Shown: in pieces, positions 10,669 through 19,808 of the stretch
Numbering within the stretch: the stretch's first letter is position 1
How the letters are laid out: each line of letters begins with the position of its first letter
Assembly: GCF_900451195.1 (NCBI RefSeq)
Contig: NZ_UGHR01000004.1
Location: forward strand, 310,001-374,000
Direction: 5' to 3'
From: Iodobacter fluviatilis
GTDB lineage: Bacteria; Pseudomonadota; Gammaproteobacteria; Burkholderiales; Chitinibacteraceae
Length of the DNA stretch: 64,000 bases
Notes under the pieces: generated by a model
Told to the model about the DNA's origin: nothing
What the model saw: only the letters and a program-made list of their open reading frames with translations
Database searches by the model: none
Position numbers and translations under genes: made by a program

Positions 10669-11868
10669 ATGGAAAACAAAGCAATTACTCAGGAAAATGA
10701 TCAGGATGATGAAATCAGCCTGATCGATTTACTTATTGTGCTGGCTAAGCATAAGAAACTGATTTTTGGTCTGCCTCTTGTATTTGGTATTTTGGCTTTA
10801 GTGTATGGCTTAGTCGCTACGCCCATCTTTGAAGCAAAAACCACTATTTTGCCGCCGCAGCAACAGCAGTCTTCTGCATCTGCCATGCTGGCATCATTGG
10901 GTGGCTTGGCGGGGGGCGCTGGTGCGGCTTTGGGTATGAAAAGTCCAAATGATATCTATATCGCCATGATGCAAAGCCGCCGTCTGGAAGAAAAGCTGAT
11001 AGAGCGTTTTAAGTTGCAATCGGTGTATGAGGCCAAAACCAAGGGGGATGCTCTGCTTACTTTGGAAAACAGCAGCAAGATTGCTACGGGTAAAGATGGC
11101 TTGATCTCGATTGCCGTAGAAGATAAAGACCCAAAACTCGCTGCTGCCCTTGCCAATGCTTATGTAGAAGAGTTGCGTTTGTTAAGCAAGGTTTTGGCCG
11201 TAACAGAAGCTGCTCAGCGCCGTCAGTTTTTTGAAGGTCAGATTGTAACGGCTAAAAAAGAGCTGGCTGAAGCCGAAGTCGCTTTAAGACAGTTGCAAGA
11301 AAAAACCGGCGTGCTGCAGCTGAATGAGCAAGGCAAGGTGGCGATTGAGGCCTTGGCTGGCTTACGCGCCAAAGTATCCGCCAAACAGGTGCAAATCAAC
11401 GCCATGCGTAACTTTGCGACCGAAAATAATCCGGAATTACAAAGAGCCAAGGCAGAGCTGGATAGTTTGCAAACCCAGCTGGCGGATATGAGTAAGGGCG
11501 GGGAAGAAAACGAAGATGTACTCATTGCCAAGAGCAAAGCGCCGGGAATTGGTCTCGATTACATCCGCAAAATGCGCGACGTAAAATACCAAGAAACGCT
11601 CTTTGAACTGATGTCTAAGCAATATGAAATTGCTAAATTAGACGAAGCTAAAGATGGTGCAAATATTCAGGTATTAGACAGCGCTATTGCGCCGGAAAGA
11701 AAAGCTAAGCCTAAGCGCGCCATCTTGATTATATTGGCCTTATTTGCAGGATTCTTCCTAGCTTTTCTGGCGAGCTTTATTTTAGAAGCATTTAATAAAA
11801 TGGGTACAAATCCGGAGCAAAAACAACGTCTGGATTTATTAAAGAATACATGGAAGGGCGTAGCATGA
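10669..11868 (+). CDS. wzz: Wzz-type chain-length determinant / polysaccharide co-polymerase
   Basis: A 399-residue inner-membrane protein that sets glycan chain length in Wzx/Wzy pathways. The N-terminal Wzz domain begins [17 protein letters not shown] and enters a first membrane helix (about 34-54). A long periplasmic helical region follows (about 170-300, with heptad-like runs). Near the second membrane helix (about 345-367) is the usual proline-containing segment ([11 protein letters not shown]). It has no C-terminal tyrosine-kinase domain, so it is a class 1 or stand-alone co-polymerase and not a Wzc. Its stop overlaps the rmlB start as ATGA, so the two genes are translationally coupled. 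Confidence 0.9.
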   Translation: MENKAITQENDQDDEISLIDLLIVLAKHKKLIFGLPLVFGILALVYGLVATPIFEAKTTILPPQQQQSSASAMLASLGGLAGGAGAALGMKSPNDIYIAMMQSRRLEEKLIERFKLQSVYEAKTKGDALLTLENSSKIATGKDGLISIAVEDKDPKLAAALANAYVEELRLLSKVLAVTEAAQRRQFFEGQIVTAKKELAEAEVALRQLQEKTGVLQLNEQGKVAIEALAGLRAKVSAKQVQINAMRNFATENNPELQRAKAELDSLQTQLADMSKGGEENEDVLIAKSKAPGIGLDYIRKMRDVKYQETLFELMSKQYEIAKLDEAKDGANIQVLDSAIAPERKAKPKRAILIILALFAGFFLAFLASFILEAFNKMGTNPEQKQRLDLLKNTWKGVA

Positions 11869-12920
11869 TTTTAGTTACGGGTGGTGCAGGCTTTATTGGC
11901 GGTAATTTTGTATTGGATTGGCTGGCCCAGTCGGATGAGCCCGTGATTAATGTGGATAAGCTGACCTATGCAGGTAATTTGGATACGCTGGCATCACTAA
12001 AAGACGATGCAAGGCATATTTTTGTGCGTGCAGATATTGGCGATAAAGCACTTATCAATGAATTACTGGCTAAATATCAGCCGCGCGCCGTGATTAACTT
12101 TGCGGCTGAGTCGCATGTGGATCGCTCAATCAGTGGGCCAGGTGAATTTATCCAGACCAATGTGGTGGGCACGTTTAATTTGCTTGAAAGCGTGCGCGGC
12201 TATTGGACTGATTTAGCAGTAGAAGCTAAAGTGGCATTTCGCTTTTTGCATGTATCGACAGATGAAGTCTATGGTTCTTTAGCCAGCGATGATCCTGCCT
12301 TTACCGAGACCAAGACTTACGAGCCTAACAGCCCGTATTCCGCATCGAAAGCCGCATCTGATCATCTGGTTCGAGCATGGCACCATACCTATGGCCTGCC
12401 GGTATTAACTACTAATTGTTCAAATAATTACGGCCCATATCATTTTCCGGAAAAACTGATACCGCTGGTGATTTTGAATGCACTCGCTGGCAAAGCCCTG
12501 CCTATTTATGGCGATGGCCAGCAAATCCGTGACTGGCTGTATGTAAAAGACCATTGCAGCGCCATCCGCCGCGTATTGGAAGCCGGTGTGGTTGGTGAAA
12601 CTTATAATGTGGGCGGCTGGAATGAAAAGCCGAATCTGGATGTAGTGCACACTATTTGCCAGATGCTGGACGATCGTCAGCCACGCAGCGATGGCAAGGC
12701 TTATGCTGAGCAAATCACCTATGTAACAGACCGCCCTGGCCATGATAAGCGTTACGCTATTGATGCGGGTAAGCTGGAGCGAGAGCTTGGCTGGAAGCCT
12801 GCAGAGACTTTTGAAACCGGTATTGCTAAAACGGTTGATTGGTATCTGACTCATCAGGATTGGGTGCAGAATGTAACATCCGGCGCGTATCAAAACTGGA
12901 TTGAACAGCAGTATTCTTAA
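11865..12920 (+). CDS. rmlB: dTDP-glucose 4,6-dehydratase
   Basis: RmlB makes dTDP-4-keto-6-deoxyglucose, the second step of dTDP-L-rhamnose synthesis. The 351-residue short-chain dehydrogenase has the NAD-binding loop [12 protein letters not shown] at the N-terminus and the TDEVYG substrate motif. The catalytic [10 protein letters not shown] (YxxxK) follows, and then [18 protein letters not shown]. The start at 11865 overlaps the wzz stop and has GGAAGGG upstream; a longer frame from 11850 adds only five residues. It is the first gene of an rmlB-D-A-C set. Confidence 0.97.
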   Translation: MILVTGGAGFIGGNFVLDWLAQSDEPVINVDKLTYAGNLDTLASLKDDARHIFVRADIGDKALINELLAKYQPRAVINFAAESHVDRSISGPGEFIQTNVVGTFNLLESVRGYWTDLAVEAKVAFRFLHVSTDEVYGSLASDDPAFTETKTYEPNSPYSASKAASDHLVRAWHHTYGLPVLTTNCSNNYGPYHFPEKLIPLVILNALAGKALPIYGDGQQIRDWLYVKDHCSAIRRVLEAGVVGETYNVGGWNEKPNLDVVHTICQMLDDRQPRSDGKAYAEQITYVTDRPGHDKRYAIDAGKLERELGWKPAETFETGIAKTVDWYLTHQDWVQNVTSGAYQNWIEQQYS

Positions 12921-13007
12921 GTTGGAGGGGCACGTATCGGGCCTAGGCATGAGGGCCTGATCCGCGCTCCCAATATTCCAGCATTATGCAAGCAGTAGCG
13001 CCAAAAT

Positions 13008-13940
13008 ATGACAAAAACTTATTCTTTACCCTTGCCATTGCGTATTCTCGTCACCGGCAAAAACGGCCAGCTGGGGTTCGAGCTGCAGCGTAGTCTTGCA
13101 GTGCTTGGCTCTGTGATAGCGGTTGATCGTGAAGACTGTGATTTAAGCGATCCGGATGCGATCTGTGCGCTGGTTGCCAGAATACAGCCGCATGTGATTG
13201 TGAACCCAGCAGCGCATACCGCGGTCGATAAGGCTGAAAGCGAGCCTGAGCTGGCGCAAGCCATCAATACTATCGCTCCGCAAGTGTTGGCAGAGGAAGC
13301 TGCCAAAATTGGCGCGCTACTGGTGCATTACTCTACTGATTATGTATTTGATGGAACAAAAGACGGTTGGTATAGCGAAACTGATACGCCAAACCCGCAG
13401 TCGGTCTATGGCAAGACCAAGCTGGCTGGTGAGCTGGCAATAGCGGCAGCAAATCCACGGCATCTGATCTTCAGAACCAGCTGGGTGTTTGGCGCGCATG
13501 GCGGTAATTTTTTAAAAACCATCCTGCGCCTCGCAGGCGAGCGTGAAGAGCTAAAAATTATCGCCGACCAACATGGCGCACCAACAGCGGCAAGCTTATT
13601 AGCCGATGTGACTGGGCATGCGATTCGCCAGGTTTTACAGACCGAATCAGTTGCCGAATCAAAATCCTGTGATTTATATGGCACCTATCATCTGGTCGCA
13701 GGAGGAAGCACCACGTGGCATGGTTATGCGCAGAGCGTAGTTGAGCTGGCAAAATCTGCTGGTGTACCGATTAAAGCCGCACAAATCCTGCCTATCCCGA
13801 CTAGCGCCTACCCCCTGCCCGCAGCAAGGCCTGCAAATTCGCAGCTAAGTACAGAAAAGCTACAAGCCGCATTTGGGCTTTATATGCCGCATTGGCAGAA
13901 GGGCGTTACGCAGGTCATGACTCTGCTGAGCAATAAATAA
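13008..13940 (+). CDS. rmlD: dTDP-4-dehydrorhamnose reductase
   Basis: RmlD does the last step of dTDP-L-rhamnose synthesis, the NAD(P)H reduction of the 4-keto sugar. The 310-residue protein shows the Rossmann loop LVTGKNGQLGFEL near residue 14 and VNPAAHTAVDKAE. HYSTDYVFDG, the YGKTKLAGE active-site motif and FRTSWVFG are also typical of the family. The N-terminus is about ten residues longer than usual, so translation may start slightly further in. It follows rmlB by 87 bases. Confidence 0.96.
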   Translation: MTKTYSLPLPLRILVTGKNGQLGFELQRSLAVLGSVIAVDREDCDLSDPDAICALVARIQPHVIVNPAAHTAVDKAESEPELAQAINTIAPQVLAEEAAKIGALLVHYSTDYVFDGTKDGWYSETDTPNPQSVYGKTKLAGELAIAAANPRHLIFRTSWVFGAHGGNFLKTILRLAGEREELKIIADQHGAPTAASLLADVTGHAIRQVLQTESVAESKSCDLYGTYHLVAGGSTTWHGYAQSVVELAKSAGVPIKAAQILPIPTSAYPLPAARPANSQLSTEKLQAAFGLYMPHWQKGVTQVMTLLSNK

Positions 13941-14036
13941 TACAGCTATTACGCCTGCAAAACGCAGGCCGCTAAAGTGTGAAATAACAGATTGTTTAGC
14001 GGTACAAGCCGCCAAATATAGACAAGCGAGATCAAT

Positions 14037-14942
14037 ATGACTGCTGCTAATCCCTCCGCATCAAACCGTAAAGGCATTATCTTGGCAGGTGGCAGCGGCA
14101 CACGCCTCTACCCCGCCACACTGGCCGTTAGTAAGCAGTTGCTGCCTATCTACGATAAGCCAATGATCTACTATCCACTCTGTACTCTGCTACTGGCGGG
14201 GATAAAAGAGATTTTGATTATATCCACCCCGCAAGACACCCCGCGCTTTGAACAATTGCTGGGCGACGGCAGCCAGTGGGGCATTAATTTACAATATGCC
14301 GTGCAAGCCAGCCCAGATGGCCTTGCCCAAGCCTTTATCATTGGCGAAGAATTTATTGGCAAAGACAATTGCGCCCTAGTGCTGGGTGACAATATCTATT
14401 ACGGCCACGATTTTGCTGGCTTATTGCAAGATGCATCGGCTAAAACCAGTGGTGCCAGTGTCTTTGCCTATCGTGTTACTGATCCTGAGCGCTACGGTGT
14501 AGTAGAGTTTGATGAGCAGGGCAAAGCCGTCAGCCTAGAAGAAAAACCAGTAAAACCCAAATCAAATTATGCCGTAACAGGCCTTTATTTCTACGACAAC
14601 CGTGTGGTAGAAATTGCCAAGGCGATTAAGCCATCCCCTCGCGGTGAACTAGAGATTACCGATGTAAACGCCGCCTACCTCGCTATGGGCGAGCTGGACG
14701 TACAAACCATGGGCCGTGGCTACGCCTGGCTGGATACAGGTACCCATGAATCCCTGCTGGAAGCCAGTCAGTTTATCCAGACCATTGAATCGCGCCAGGG
14801 CTTAAAAGTATGCTGCCCGGAAGAAATCGCCTACCGCTCTGGCTGGATAGATGCCGTACAGATAGAGAAACTAGCTCAACCCTTAAAGAAAAACGCTTAT
14901 GGCCAGTACTTATTGAACATGCTAAAAGACAAAACATTCTGA
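14037..14942 (+). CDS. rmlA: Glucose-1-phosphate thymidylyltransferase
   Basis: RmlA couples glucose-1-phosphate with dTTP to give dTDP-glucose, the first committed step of the rhamnose pathway. The 301-residue enzyme has the nucleotide-binding signature [14 protein letters not shown], then [16 protein letters not shown]. It also has [12 protein letters not shown] with the metal-binding Asp, and [20 protein letters not shown]. Length and motifs match the standard homotetrameric enzyme. The gene follows rmlD in the same orientation. Confidence 0.97.
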   Translation: MTAANPSASNRKGIILAGGSGTRLYPATLAVSKQLLPIYDKPMIYYPLCTLLLAGIKEILIISTPQDTPRFEQLLGDGSQWGINLQYAVQASPDGLAQAFIIGEEFIGKDNCALVLGDNIYYGHDFAGLLQDASAKTSGASVFAYRVTDPERYGVVEFDEQGKAVSLEEKPVKPKSNYAVTGLYFYDNRVVEIAKAIKPSPRGELEITDVNAAYLAMGELDVQTMGRGYAWLDTGTHESLLEASQFIQTIESRQGLKVCCPEEIAYRSGWIDAVQIEKLAQPLKKNAYGQYLLNMLKDKTF

Positions 14943-15033
14943 TGATTTTTTGTAGCAAGCGTGCTTTACTAGCCAGCCGTTTGTACTGATCGCTTTTTTA
15001 TCGATAAAGAAAATCATTCTTATATAGGAATAA

Positions 15034-15066
15034 AAGCCGAAGAGGTGATACGCCCATCTTTGGCTT
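15034..15066 (+). promoter_or_regulatory. Leader hairpin just before rmlC
   Basis: AAGCCGAAGA (15034-15043) pairs with TCTTTGGCTT (15057-15066) with one mismatch. The hairpin ends 12 bases before the rmlC ATG and could mask its ribosome-binding region or act as a weak attenuator. Role is inference. Confidence 0.4.
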
Positions 15067-15078
15067 AAAAAGTGCAAT

Positions 15079-15618
15079 ATGAAAATCATAGATACCGAAA
15101 TCGCCGATGTGAAAATAATTGAGCCGCAAGTTTTCGGAGACGAGCGCGGTTTCTTTTATGAAAGCTTTAACCACACCAAATTTGAAGCTGCAATTGGCCG
15201 TAAAGTTGAATTTGTGCAGGACAATCATTCCCGCTCAGTAAAAGGCGTATTACGTGGTTTGCATTACCAAGTTCAGCACCCACAGGGCAAGCTGGTACGC
15301 TGCACCATGGGGGAGGTCTACGATGTAGCCGTAGATATCCGTAAATCCTCGCCTACTTTTGGTAAATGGGTGGGCGTTACACTGAGTGCGGAGAACAAAC
15401 GCCAGTTATGGATACCAGAAGGCTTTGCTCATGGCTTTGTGGTGGTATCGGATATGGCAGAGTTTTTATATAAAACAACAGATTATTGGTTTCAGGAGTT
15501 TGAGCGATCAATGTTATGGAATGATCCGGAACTAAATATTGATTGGCCATGTTCAGATCAAGTGCAATTATCGACCAAGGATAAGCTTGGTAAGTTATTT
15601 AGTGACGCTGAGTTTTAA
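15079..15618 (+). CDS. rmlC: dTDP-4-dehydrorhamnose 3,5-epimerase
   Basis: RmlC epimerises the 4-keto sugar at C3 and C5, giving the precursor reduced by RmlD. The 179-residue cupin shows PQVFGDERGFFYESF, FVQDNHSRSVKGVLRGLHYQ with the catalytic His, and the downstream YDVAVDIRKSSPTFG. WIPEGFAHGF and the active-site Tyr in YKTTDYW are also present. This completes the rmlBDAC set, so the glycan made here probably contains L-rhamnose. DNA becomes markedly AT-rich right after this gene. Confidence 0.96.
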   Translation: MKIIDTEIADVKIIEPQVFGDERGFFYESFNHTKFEAAIGRKVEFVQDNHSRSVKGVLRGLHYQVQHPQGKLVRCTMGEVYDVAVDIRKSSPTFGKWVGVTLSAENKRQLWIPEGFAHGFVVVSDMAEFLYKTTDYWFQEFERSMLWNDPELNIDWPCSDQVQLSTKDKLGKLFSDAEF

Positions 15619-15645
15619 TCACAGTTTTTATCTTTTGAGTGTTAA

Positions 15646-17268
15646 ATGGAAAATCCAATTTTAGTGATTTTGGCTGCAGGGAGTTTGAAAAATAAATTAC
15701 CGCATTTAAAAGCGAAATTTAAATCCCCTGCTTTATTGCCTGTTGGATTGCATTCAGCAGCGTCGCAAATTATAAATTTTTATAAAGGTAAAGTTTCTAG
15801 AATTGTTTTGGTTGTAAATGAATCGGATATTGACGATGTGCGTCATGAATTGATTGGATTTAGTAATGACTTAGAATTGTTAGGTGTTAATAGTAAATCT
15901 GTGGTTGAGACATTAAGAATTGCTCATAAATACGTGGGTGTAGAGTGTTATGATATTATTGTAAATATTTCAACAACAATACCAGTTGTATTTCCTGCTG
16001 CCCACCAGGTTATTCTAGATCATACTAAGCGATCATCGAATAGCTGGTCTTCGGTTCTTGTTGAGGAAGCTAATGTTAAATTTATATACAAAGAGTCTGC
16101 CTCAATAAACTCCTCTCCATTCACAGGTGTCTTTCGTTGCAATGGTAATGTTTTAAAACTCGTTTTTGACCAAGAACTAAGCAATGATTTACTTAGCGTT
16201 GTTGAAGAGTTACACAGATTGTGCCCCTTGGAGTATGTCCATGACTCATGGATTGATGTTGGCCATGAAATAAACTATGCAGATGCTAAGACTAAGTTGA
16301 TTTCTAGTCGAAGTTTTAATCAGGTGCATATTGAACCCTTTTCAGGGATATTAAAGAAGGGATCAACAAATATTGAGAAGTTTAATCAGGAAATTAATTA
16401 TATAAACATGCTTCCTGAAGAGGTATCTATTTTTTTTCCTCGGTTATTAAGCAAAGTAGTAGAAAAGGAAGGCGTTGCATATGCGTCAATGGAATATTAT
16501 GCATACCCAACATTGGCAGAGTTGATGTTGTTTTGGGATTTAAGTAGCGAACAATGGAATAAGTGTTTCACTGCTATCTCATATGTTTTTCGCAAATTTG
16601 GAGAGCACAAGTATCAGCTTGGTGAGTCTGCTTCTTTTGATTTTTATTATGGGAAACTTAACTCAAGAATTAAACTTCTCGAGCAGTCCAAATCCAAATA
16701 TGCACATCTTTTTATGGCAGATAATATTTCTGTAAATGGTGTTGATGTATATGGCTATAATTTGATAAAAAACAAATTGGAAGATGAACTAAGGAAGGTC
16801 TATAAGCTGTCTGATTTTTGTATTATGCATGGAGATCTTTGTTTTAATAACATGCTATATGACCCATACTCGGGAATTATTCGACTAATTGATGCTAGAG
16901 GTTCCTTTGGAGAGGCTTGTATAGGTATTTATGGGGATAGGAAGTACGATTTAGCTAAATTAGCTCATTCGACGGTCGGACAGTATGATTATCTTATTTC
17001 TAATTTATTCACTTTTGACGTAATTGGCTTAGATGTTGAGTTAAACATCCCACCTCGAGATAATTATAATACCCTTGTTAAGCAAACAGAAAAAATAGCA
17101 AGAGAAATGGGGGTGGACTGGCATGATGTACTATTAATTATGGGGACTTTGTTTTTATCAATGCCGCCATTACATGCAGATGATATCAAAAGGCAGGCCG
17201 CACTGTATGTTCATGGTCTATATATTGTAAATTTATGTTTAAGGGGGGAGTATGAGAATTTGTTTTGA
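15646..17268 (+). CDS. Nucleotidyltransferase-like / APH-type kinase fusion of a surface-glycan locus
   Basis: A 540-residue two-part protein. The N-terminal half looks like a sugar nucleotidyltransferase (ILVILAAGSL at the start, WIDVGHEINYADAK near residue 202), but the signature GxGTR loop is degraded to AAGSLKNKL, so catalysis there is doubtful. The C-terminal half is an aminoglycoside-phosphotransferase/choline-kinase-like domain with the Brenner motif HGDLCFNN (H395, D397, N402) and the metal-binding D416 in LIDARG. It probably phosphorylates a small molecule that is then activated and put on the glycan; the substrate is unknown. It overlaps the next gene by 17 bases. AT-rich codon use differs from rmlC upstream. 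Confidence 0.75.
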   Translation: MENPILVILAAGSLKNKLPHLKAKFKSPALLPVGLHSAASQIINFYKGKVSRIVLVVNESDIDDVRHELIGFSNDLELLGVNSKSVVETLRIAHKYVGVECYDIIVNISTTIPVVFPAAHQVILDHTKRSSNSWSSVLVEEANVKFIYKESASINSSPFTGVFRCNGNVLKLVFDQELSNDLLSVVEELHRLCPLEYVHDSWIDVGHEINYADAKTKLISSRSFNQVHIEPFSGILKKGSTNIEKFNQEINYINMLPEEVSIFFPRLLSKVVEKEGVAYASMEYYAYPTLAELMLFWDLSSEQWNKCFTAISYVFRKFGEHKYQLGESASFDFYYGKLNSRIKLLEQSKSKYAHLFMADNISVNGVDVYGYNLIKNKLEDELRKVYKLSDFCIMHGDLCFNNMLYDPYSGIIRLIDARGSFGEACIGIYGDRKYDLAKLAHSTVGQYDYLISNLFTFDVIGLDVELNIPPRDNYNTLVKQTEKIAREMGVDWHDVLLIMGTLFLSMPPLHADDIKRQAALYVHGLYIVNLCLRGEYENLF

Positions 17269-17632
17269 TTTAGATGGTGTAATTTGCGAGATTAAGAAAA
17301 AAGGGCAAAGTTATTCTGATGTAATGCCTATTGATGGGGCCACAGAGAAAATACGAGAGTTAAAAGAAGCTGGTCACTATATTATTATTAATACGGCACG
17401 CCATATGAAAACGTGTAGCGGAAATACTGGCTTAGTTATTGCTAAGATTGGTCAAATAACCATGGACTGGTTAACTAGATATGACATTCCATATGATGAG
17501 TTACACTTTGGAAAACCATGGGCTCAAGTGTATATAGATGATAACGCATTCAGGTTCTCATCTTGGTCAGAAATTGACGGCTCAGGAAGTAATTTACCAA
17601 CTTATAATGAGGCAATAAAGGGGGAGCTATGA
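17252..17632 (+). CDS. HAD-family capsule biosynthesis phosphatase (EcbF/BcbF-like)
   Basis: A 126-residue minimal HAD hydrolase. The nucleophile motif is CFDLDGVIC (residues 4-12), motif II is in INTARHMKT, and the C-terminal acidic motif is VYIDDNAFRF. These features and the very short length match the EcbF-BcbF capsule phosphatase family (TIGR01689). Members are thought to dephosphorylate a precursor of a glycan substituent; the substrate is not known. Translation is coupled both ways: it begins inside the 3' end of the kinase fusion, with a six-G ribosome-binding site at 17243-17248, and its stop overlaps the next ATG. Confidence 0.8.
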   Translation: MRICFDLDGVICEIKKKGQSYSDVMPIDGATEKIRELKEAGHYIIINTARHMKTCSGNTGLVIAKIGQITMDWLTRYDIPYDELHFGKPWAQVYIDDNAFRFSSWSEIDGSGSNLPTYNEAIKGEL

Positions 17633-18342
17633 ACTTTGTAATTCCTATGGCTGGTATGGGCTCTAGATTTAGGAGTGCAGGGTATTTGCAACCCAAGTGG
17701 AAAATTGAAACAAAAGGCAAGTCGTTGCTTGAGTGGTCTATAGATTCTTTGCCATTAGATTTATGTACAAATCTAATATTTATTGCTTTAAAAGAGCACG
17801 ATGAAAATTTAGGCGTTGTTAAATTTATTAATTCTAAATATAAGCATCTACAATTTGATATCCAGTATATTTTATTAGAAGAGGTTACAAGAGGGCAAGC
17901 TGAAACTGTTTTAAAAGCATCGGATTTTATTATTAAAGAAGAGGAACTTCTTATCTTTAATATTGATACAAAATTTGAATCAACTAGCTTAAAGAATAAG
18001 TTGCTTGATAAAGGTCATGATGGCGTCATTGGTTCATTTTTCTCAACTGAGCAAAGATTTAGTTTTGCGAAAGAAATTGATGGATTCGTCACTGAGACGG
18101 CAGAAAAAGTTGTGATTTCAAATAATGCACTAACCGGTTTATATCATTTTAAGAGACCAATGGACTTTCTGGATGCTGCGCAATATCGCCTAGATAATAA
18201 TATTACAGATAGCAATGAGCTGTACATCGCTCCCATGTATAATGATTTAATATCACGAGGGAGAAAATTTGTTTTGGATTGTGTAGAAAATATTGATATT
18301 CTTGGAACTCCAGAAGAATTACTAGCTTTTGAGAGTTTCTGA
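17629..18342 (+). CDS. Sugar/small-molecule-phosphate nucleotidyltransferase
   Basis: A 237-residue nucleotidyltransferase with an intact signature, VIPMAGMGSRFRSAGYLQPK at the N-terminus (GxGxRF...PK). The metal-binding NIDT near residue 110 and NNALTGLYHF are also present. It likely transfers an NMP to a phosphorylated precursor. With the kinase fusion and the HAD phosphatase just upstream it forms a tightly coupled three-gene unit, probably making one activated glycan residue or substituent. Which nucleotide and which substrate cannot be read from sequence. Its stop overlaps the wzx start by one base (TGATG). Confidence 0.8.
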   Translation: MNFVIPMAGMGSRFRSAGYLQPKWKIETKGKSLLEWSIDSLPLDLCTNLIFIALKEHDENLGVVKFINSKYKHLQFDIQYILLEEVTRGQAETVLKASDFIIKEEELLIFNIDTKFESTSLKNKLLDKGHDGVIGSFFSTEQRFSFAKEIDGFVTETAEKVVISNNALTGLYHFKRPMDFLDAAQYRLDNNITDSNELYIAPMYNDLISRGRKFVLDCVENIDILGTPEELLAFESF

Positions 18343-19655
18343 TGCTGAGATATATTCTCAATATGCTGATCACTTTGTTATCAGCAGTGTCAGCTGTCAT
18401 AGCAAGTATTTATTTGTCTAGATTTGCGGTTAAATATTTAAATACAAGTGATCTTGAGATTTGGTTTTTAATGGTTGCTTCAATACCATTCATAAATTTA
18501 TTAGACTTAGGAGCATCTGTCATTTGTCCTAGGCAGATTGCTCTTGCTAGAGTAGCTTCTATAAAGAATAAATTGAATGTCGTAATCAAAACTTACTTGG
18601 TTAGTGTTGTTGTCATTTTATTTTTGTTTTTTGTTTTCGTTAGTATTGGCTTAACAGTTAGTAGTCATTACTTTTGGAGAGACAGCAGTTTATATTGGGT
18701 ACTGATTTTTTTCATTGCGGCATCATTGTTTAGAGTTCTAGGGAATGCAATACAAAGTATAGTCTTTTCATTGGATATGAACATATACGATAAGTTAATT
18801 AAACTATTTGCCTCAATTATTGTTGCGGGATTTGCATCTGGTTTCCTAAATTCTGGGATGGGGTTATACAGCATTCCTTTTGCATGGTGCATAGCTACAT
18901 TTTTTACTTCAGTCGTATCAATGTTTCTAATTAAAAAAATCACACCGAATTTATGGGGGACATCCAAATATGACTATAAGTTTTTTTTGGAAGTAAAAGG
19001 ACCGATATTACAGTACCTATGCACTGCAATTCCTGGTTTATTAGTTTTTAACTTAACTCCGTACATGATTGCTTATTCATTGGCAAGTGAATATACGATT
19101 CAATTCTCTTTGGTACAACAGGTCGTAAATGCTGTTTTAATTGCTTCGTCTATTTCTACTATTGTATTGACTCCAAAGTTATCCAAGTTGTTCATTGATA
19201 ATAAGAAGCAAATGAAGAAATTGGTTTTTTTTAATGTAGAGCTTGTTGGGAGTGTGTCTCTATTGGCATTTTTGTTCTTGTATTTAAATATAGATTATAT
19301 AATCTCATTGTGGATAAATAAAGAAATTCATATTGACAAGATTTTTTTAATTATATATTTTTTAGGTGTTTTTTTAGAGGTTCAACAAACATCGTTAACA
19401 AGTATATGTATGACTACAGGCTATTATGGATATTCTAAAATAACAATTAAATCTGCAATTTTGGTCATTTGCACTATGCTACCATTTATCTCGTGGGTTG
19501 GGTTGCCCGGAGCTGCATTGTCTATAGTAATATCTCAATTGTTAACATGTCACCCTCATAACTTTAAAGTAGCAATCGAAAGGTTTGAACTGGGGTATTT
19601 ATTATACATAAAGTCATTCTTTAGATTAATTATTTTAGGGGGGGGTATTATTTAA
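18342..19655 (+). CDS. wzx: Wzx-type O-antigen/polysaccharide flippase, C-terminus cut short at a poly-G tract
   Basis: A 437-residue multi-pass inner-membrane protein of the MOP/RfbX superfamily, with about eleven to twelve hydrophobic segments. It would flip undecaprenyl-linked repeat units to the periplasm. It starts MLRYILNMLITLLSAVSAVIA, like other Wzx proteins with an early NxxxxL helix. The annotated frame ends LGGGII at a run of eight G (19638-19645). One added G, or two removed, would continue the frame for 47 more codons (to 19789) that read as a sensible final membrane helix and basic tail. The present form is therefore likely an OFF or truncated state, or a sequencing slip. Confidence 0.85.
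   Translation: MLRYILNMLITLLSAVSAVIASIYLSRFAVKYLNTSDLEIWFLMVASIPFINLLDLGASVICPRQIALARVASIKNKLNVVIKTYLVSVVVILFLFFVFVSIGLTVSSHYFWRDSSLYWVLIFFIAASLFRVLGNAIQSIVFSLDMNIYDKLIKLFASIIVAGFASGFLNSGMGLYSIPFAWCIATFFTSVVSMFLIKKITPNLWGTSKYDYKFFLEVKGPILQYLCTAIPGLLVFNLTPYMIAYSLASEYTIQFSLVQQVVNAVLIASSISTIVLTPKLSKLFIDNKKQMKKLVFFNVELVGSVSLLAFLFLYLNIDYIISLWINKEIHIDKIFLIIYFLGVFLEVQQTSLTSICMTTGYYGYSKITIKSAILVICTMLPFISWVGLPGAALSIVISQLLTCHPHNFKVAIERFELGYLLYIKSFFRLIILGGGII
19638..19645 (+). repeat. Poly-G tract (8 G) inside wzx
   Basis: Eight consecutive G in an otherwise strongly AT-rich region, in the last codons of the wzx frame. Tracts of this length are known slippage sites for phase variation in host-associated bacteria. 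Slippage by +1 (or -2) restores a longer Wzx; other registers give other ends. Confidence 0.85.
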
Positions 19656-19789
19656 TACTGTCTCTTATGAAGGCAAAGTTTAGTGGAGGCGGTCTATTTA
19701 TATTTGAGCTAAGTTGCTCATTTGTGATTTTTTTATGCTTTGTGATTAATCTTGTACGTAGATATAATGTAGCGAAATTAATTAATTAA
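19646..19789 (+). other. Out-of-frame 3' continuation of wzx
   Basis: In the frame reached by adding one G to the tract, this stretch encodes 47 residues starting YYLILSLMKAKF. It continues with a hydrophobic helix (LSCSFVIFLCFVINLV) and ends RRYNVAKLIN before TAA at 19787-19789. A membrane helix followed by an Arg-Arg tail is what a full-length flippase C-terminus should look like. The gap between wzx and the next gene is thus explained as coding DNA out of register. Confidence 0.7.
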
Positions 19790-19808
19790 TTAATTTCAGG
19801 GGAATGAC

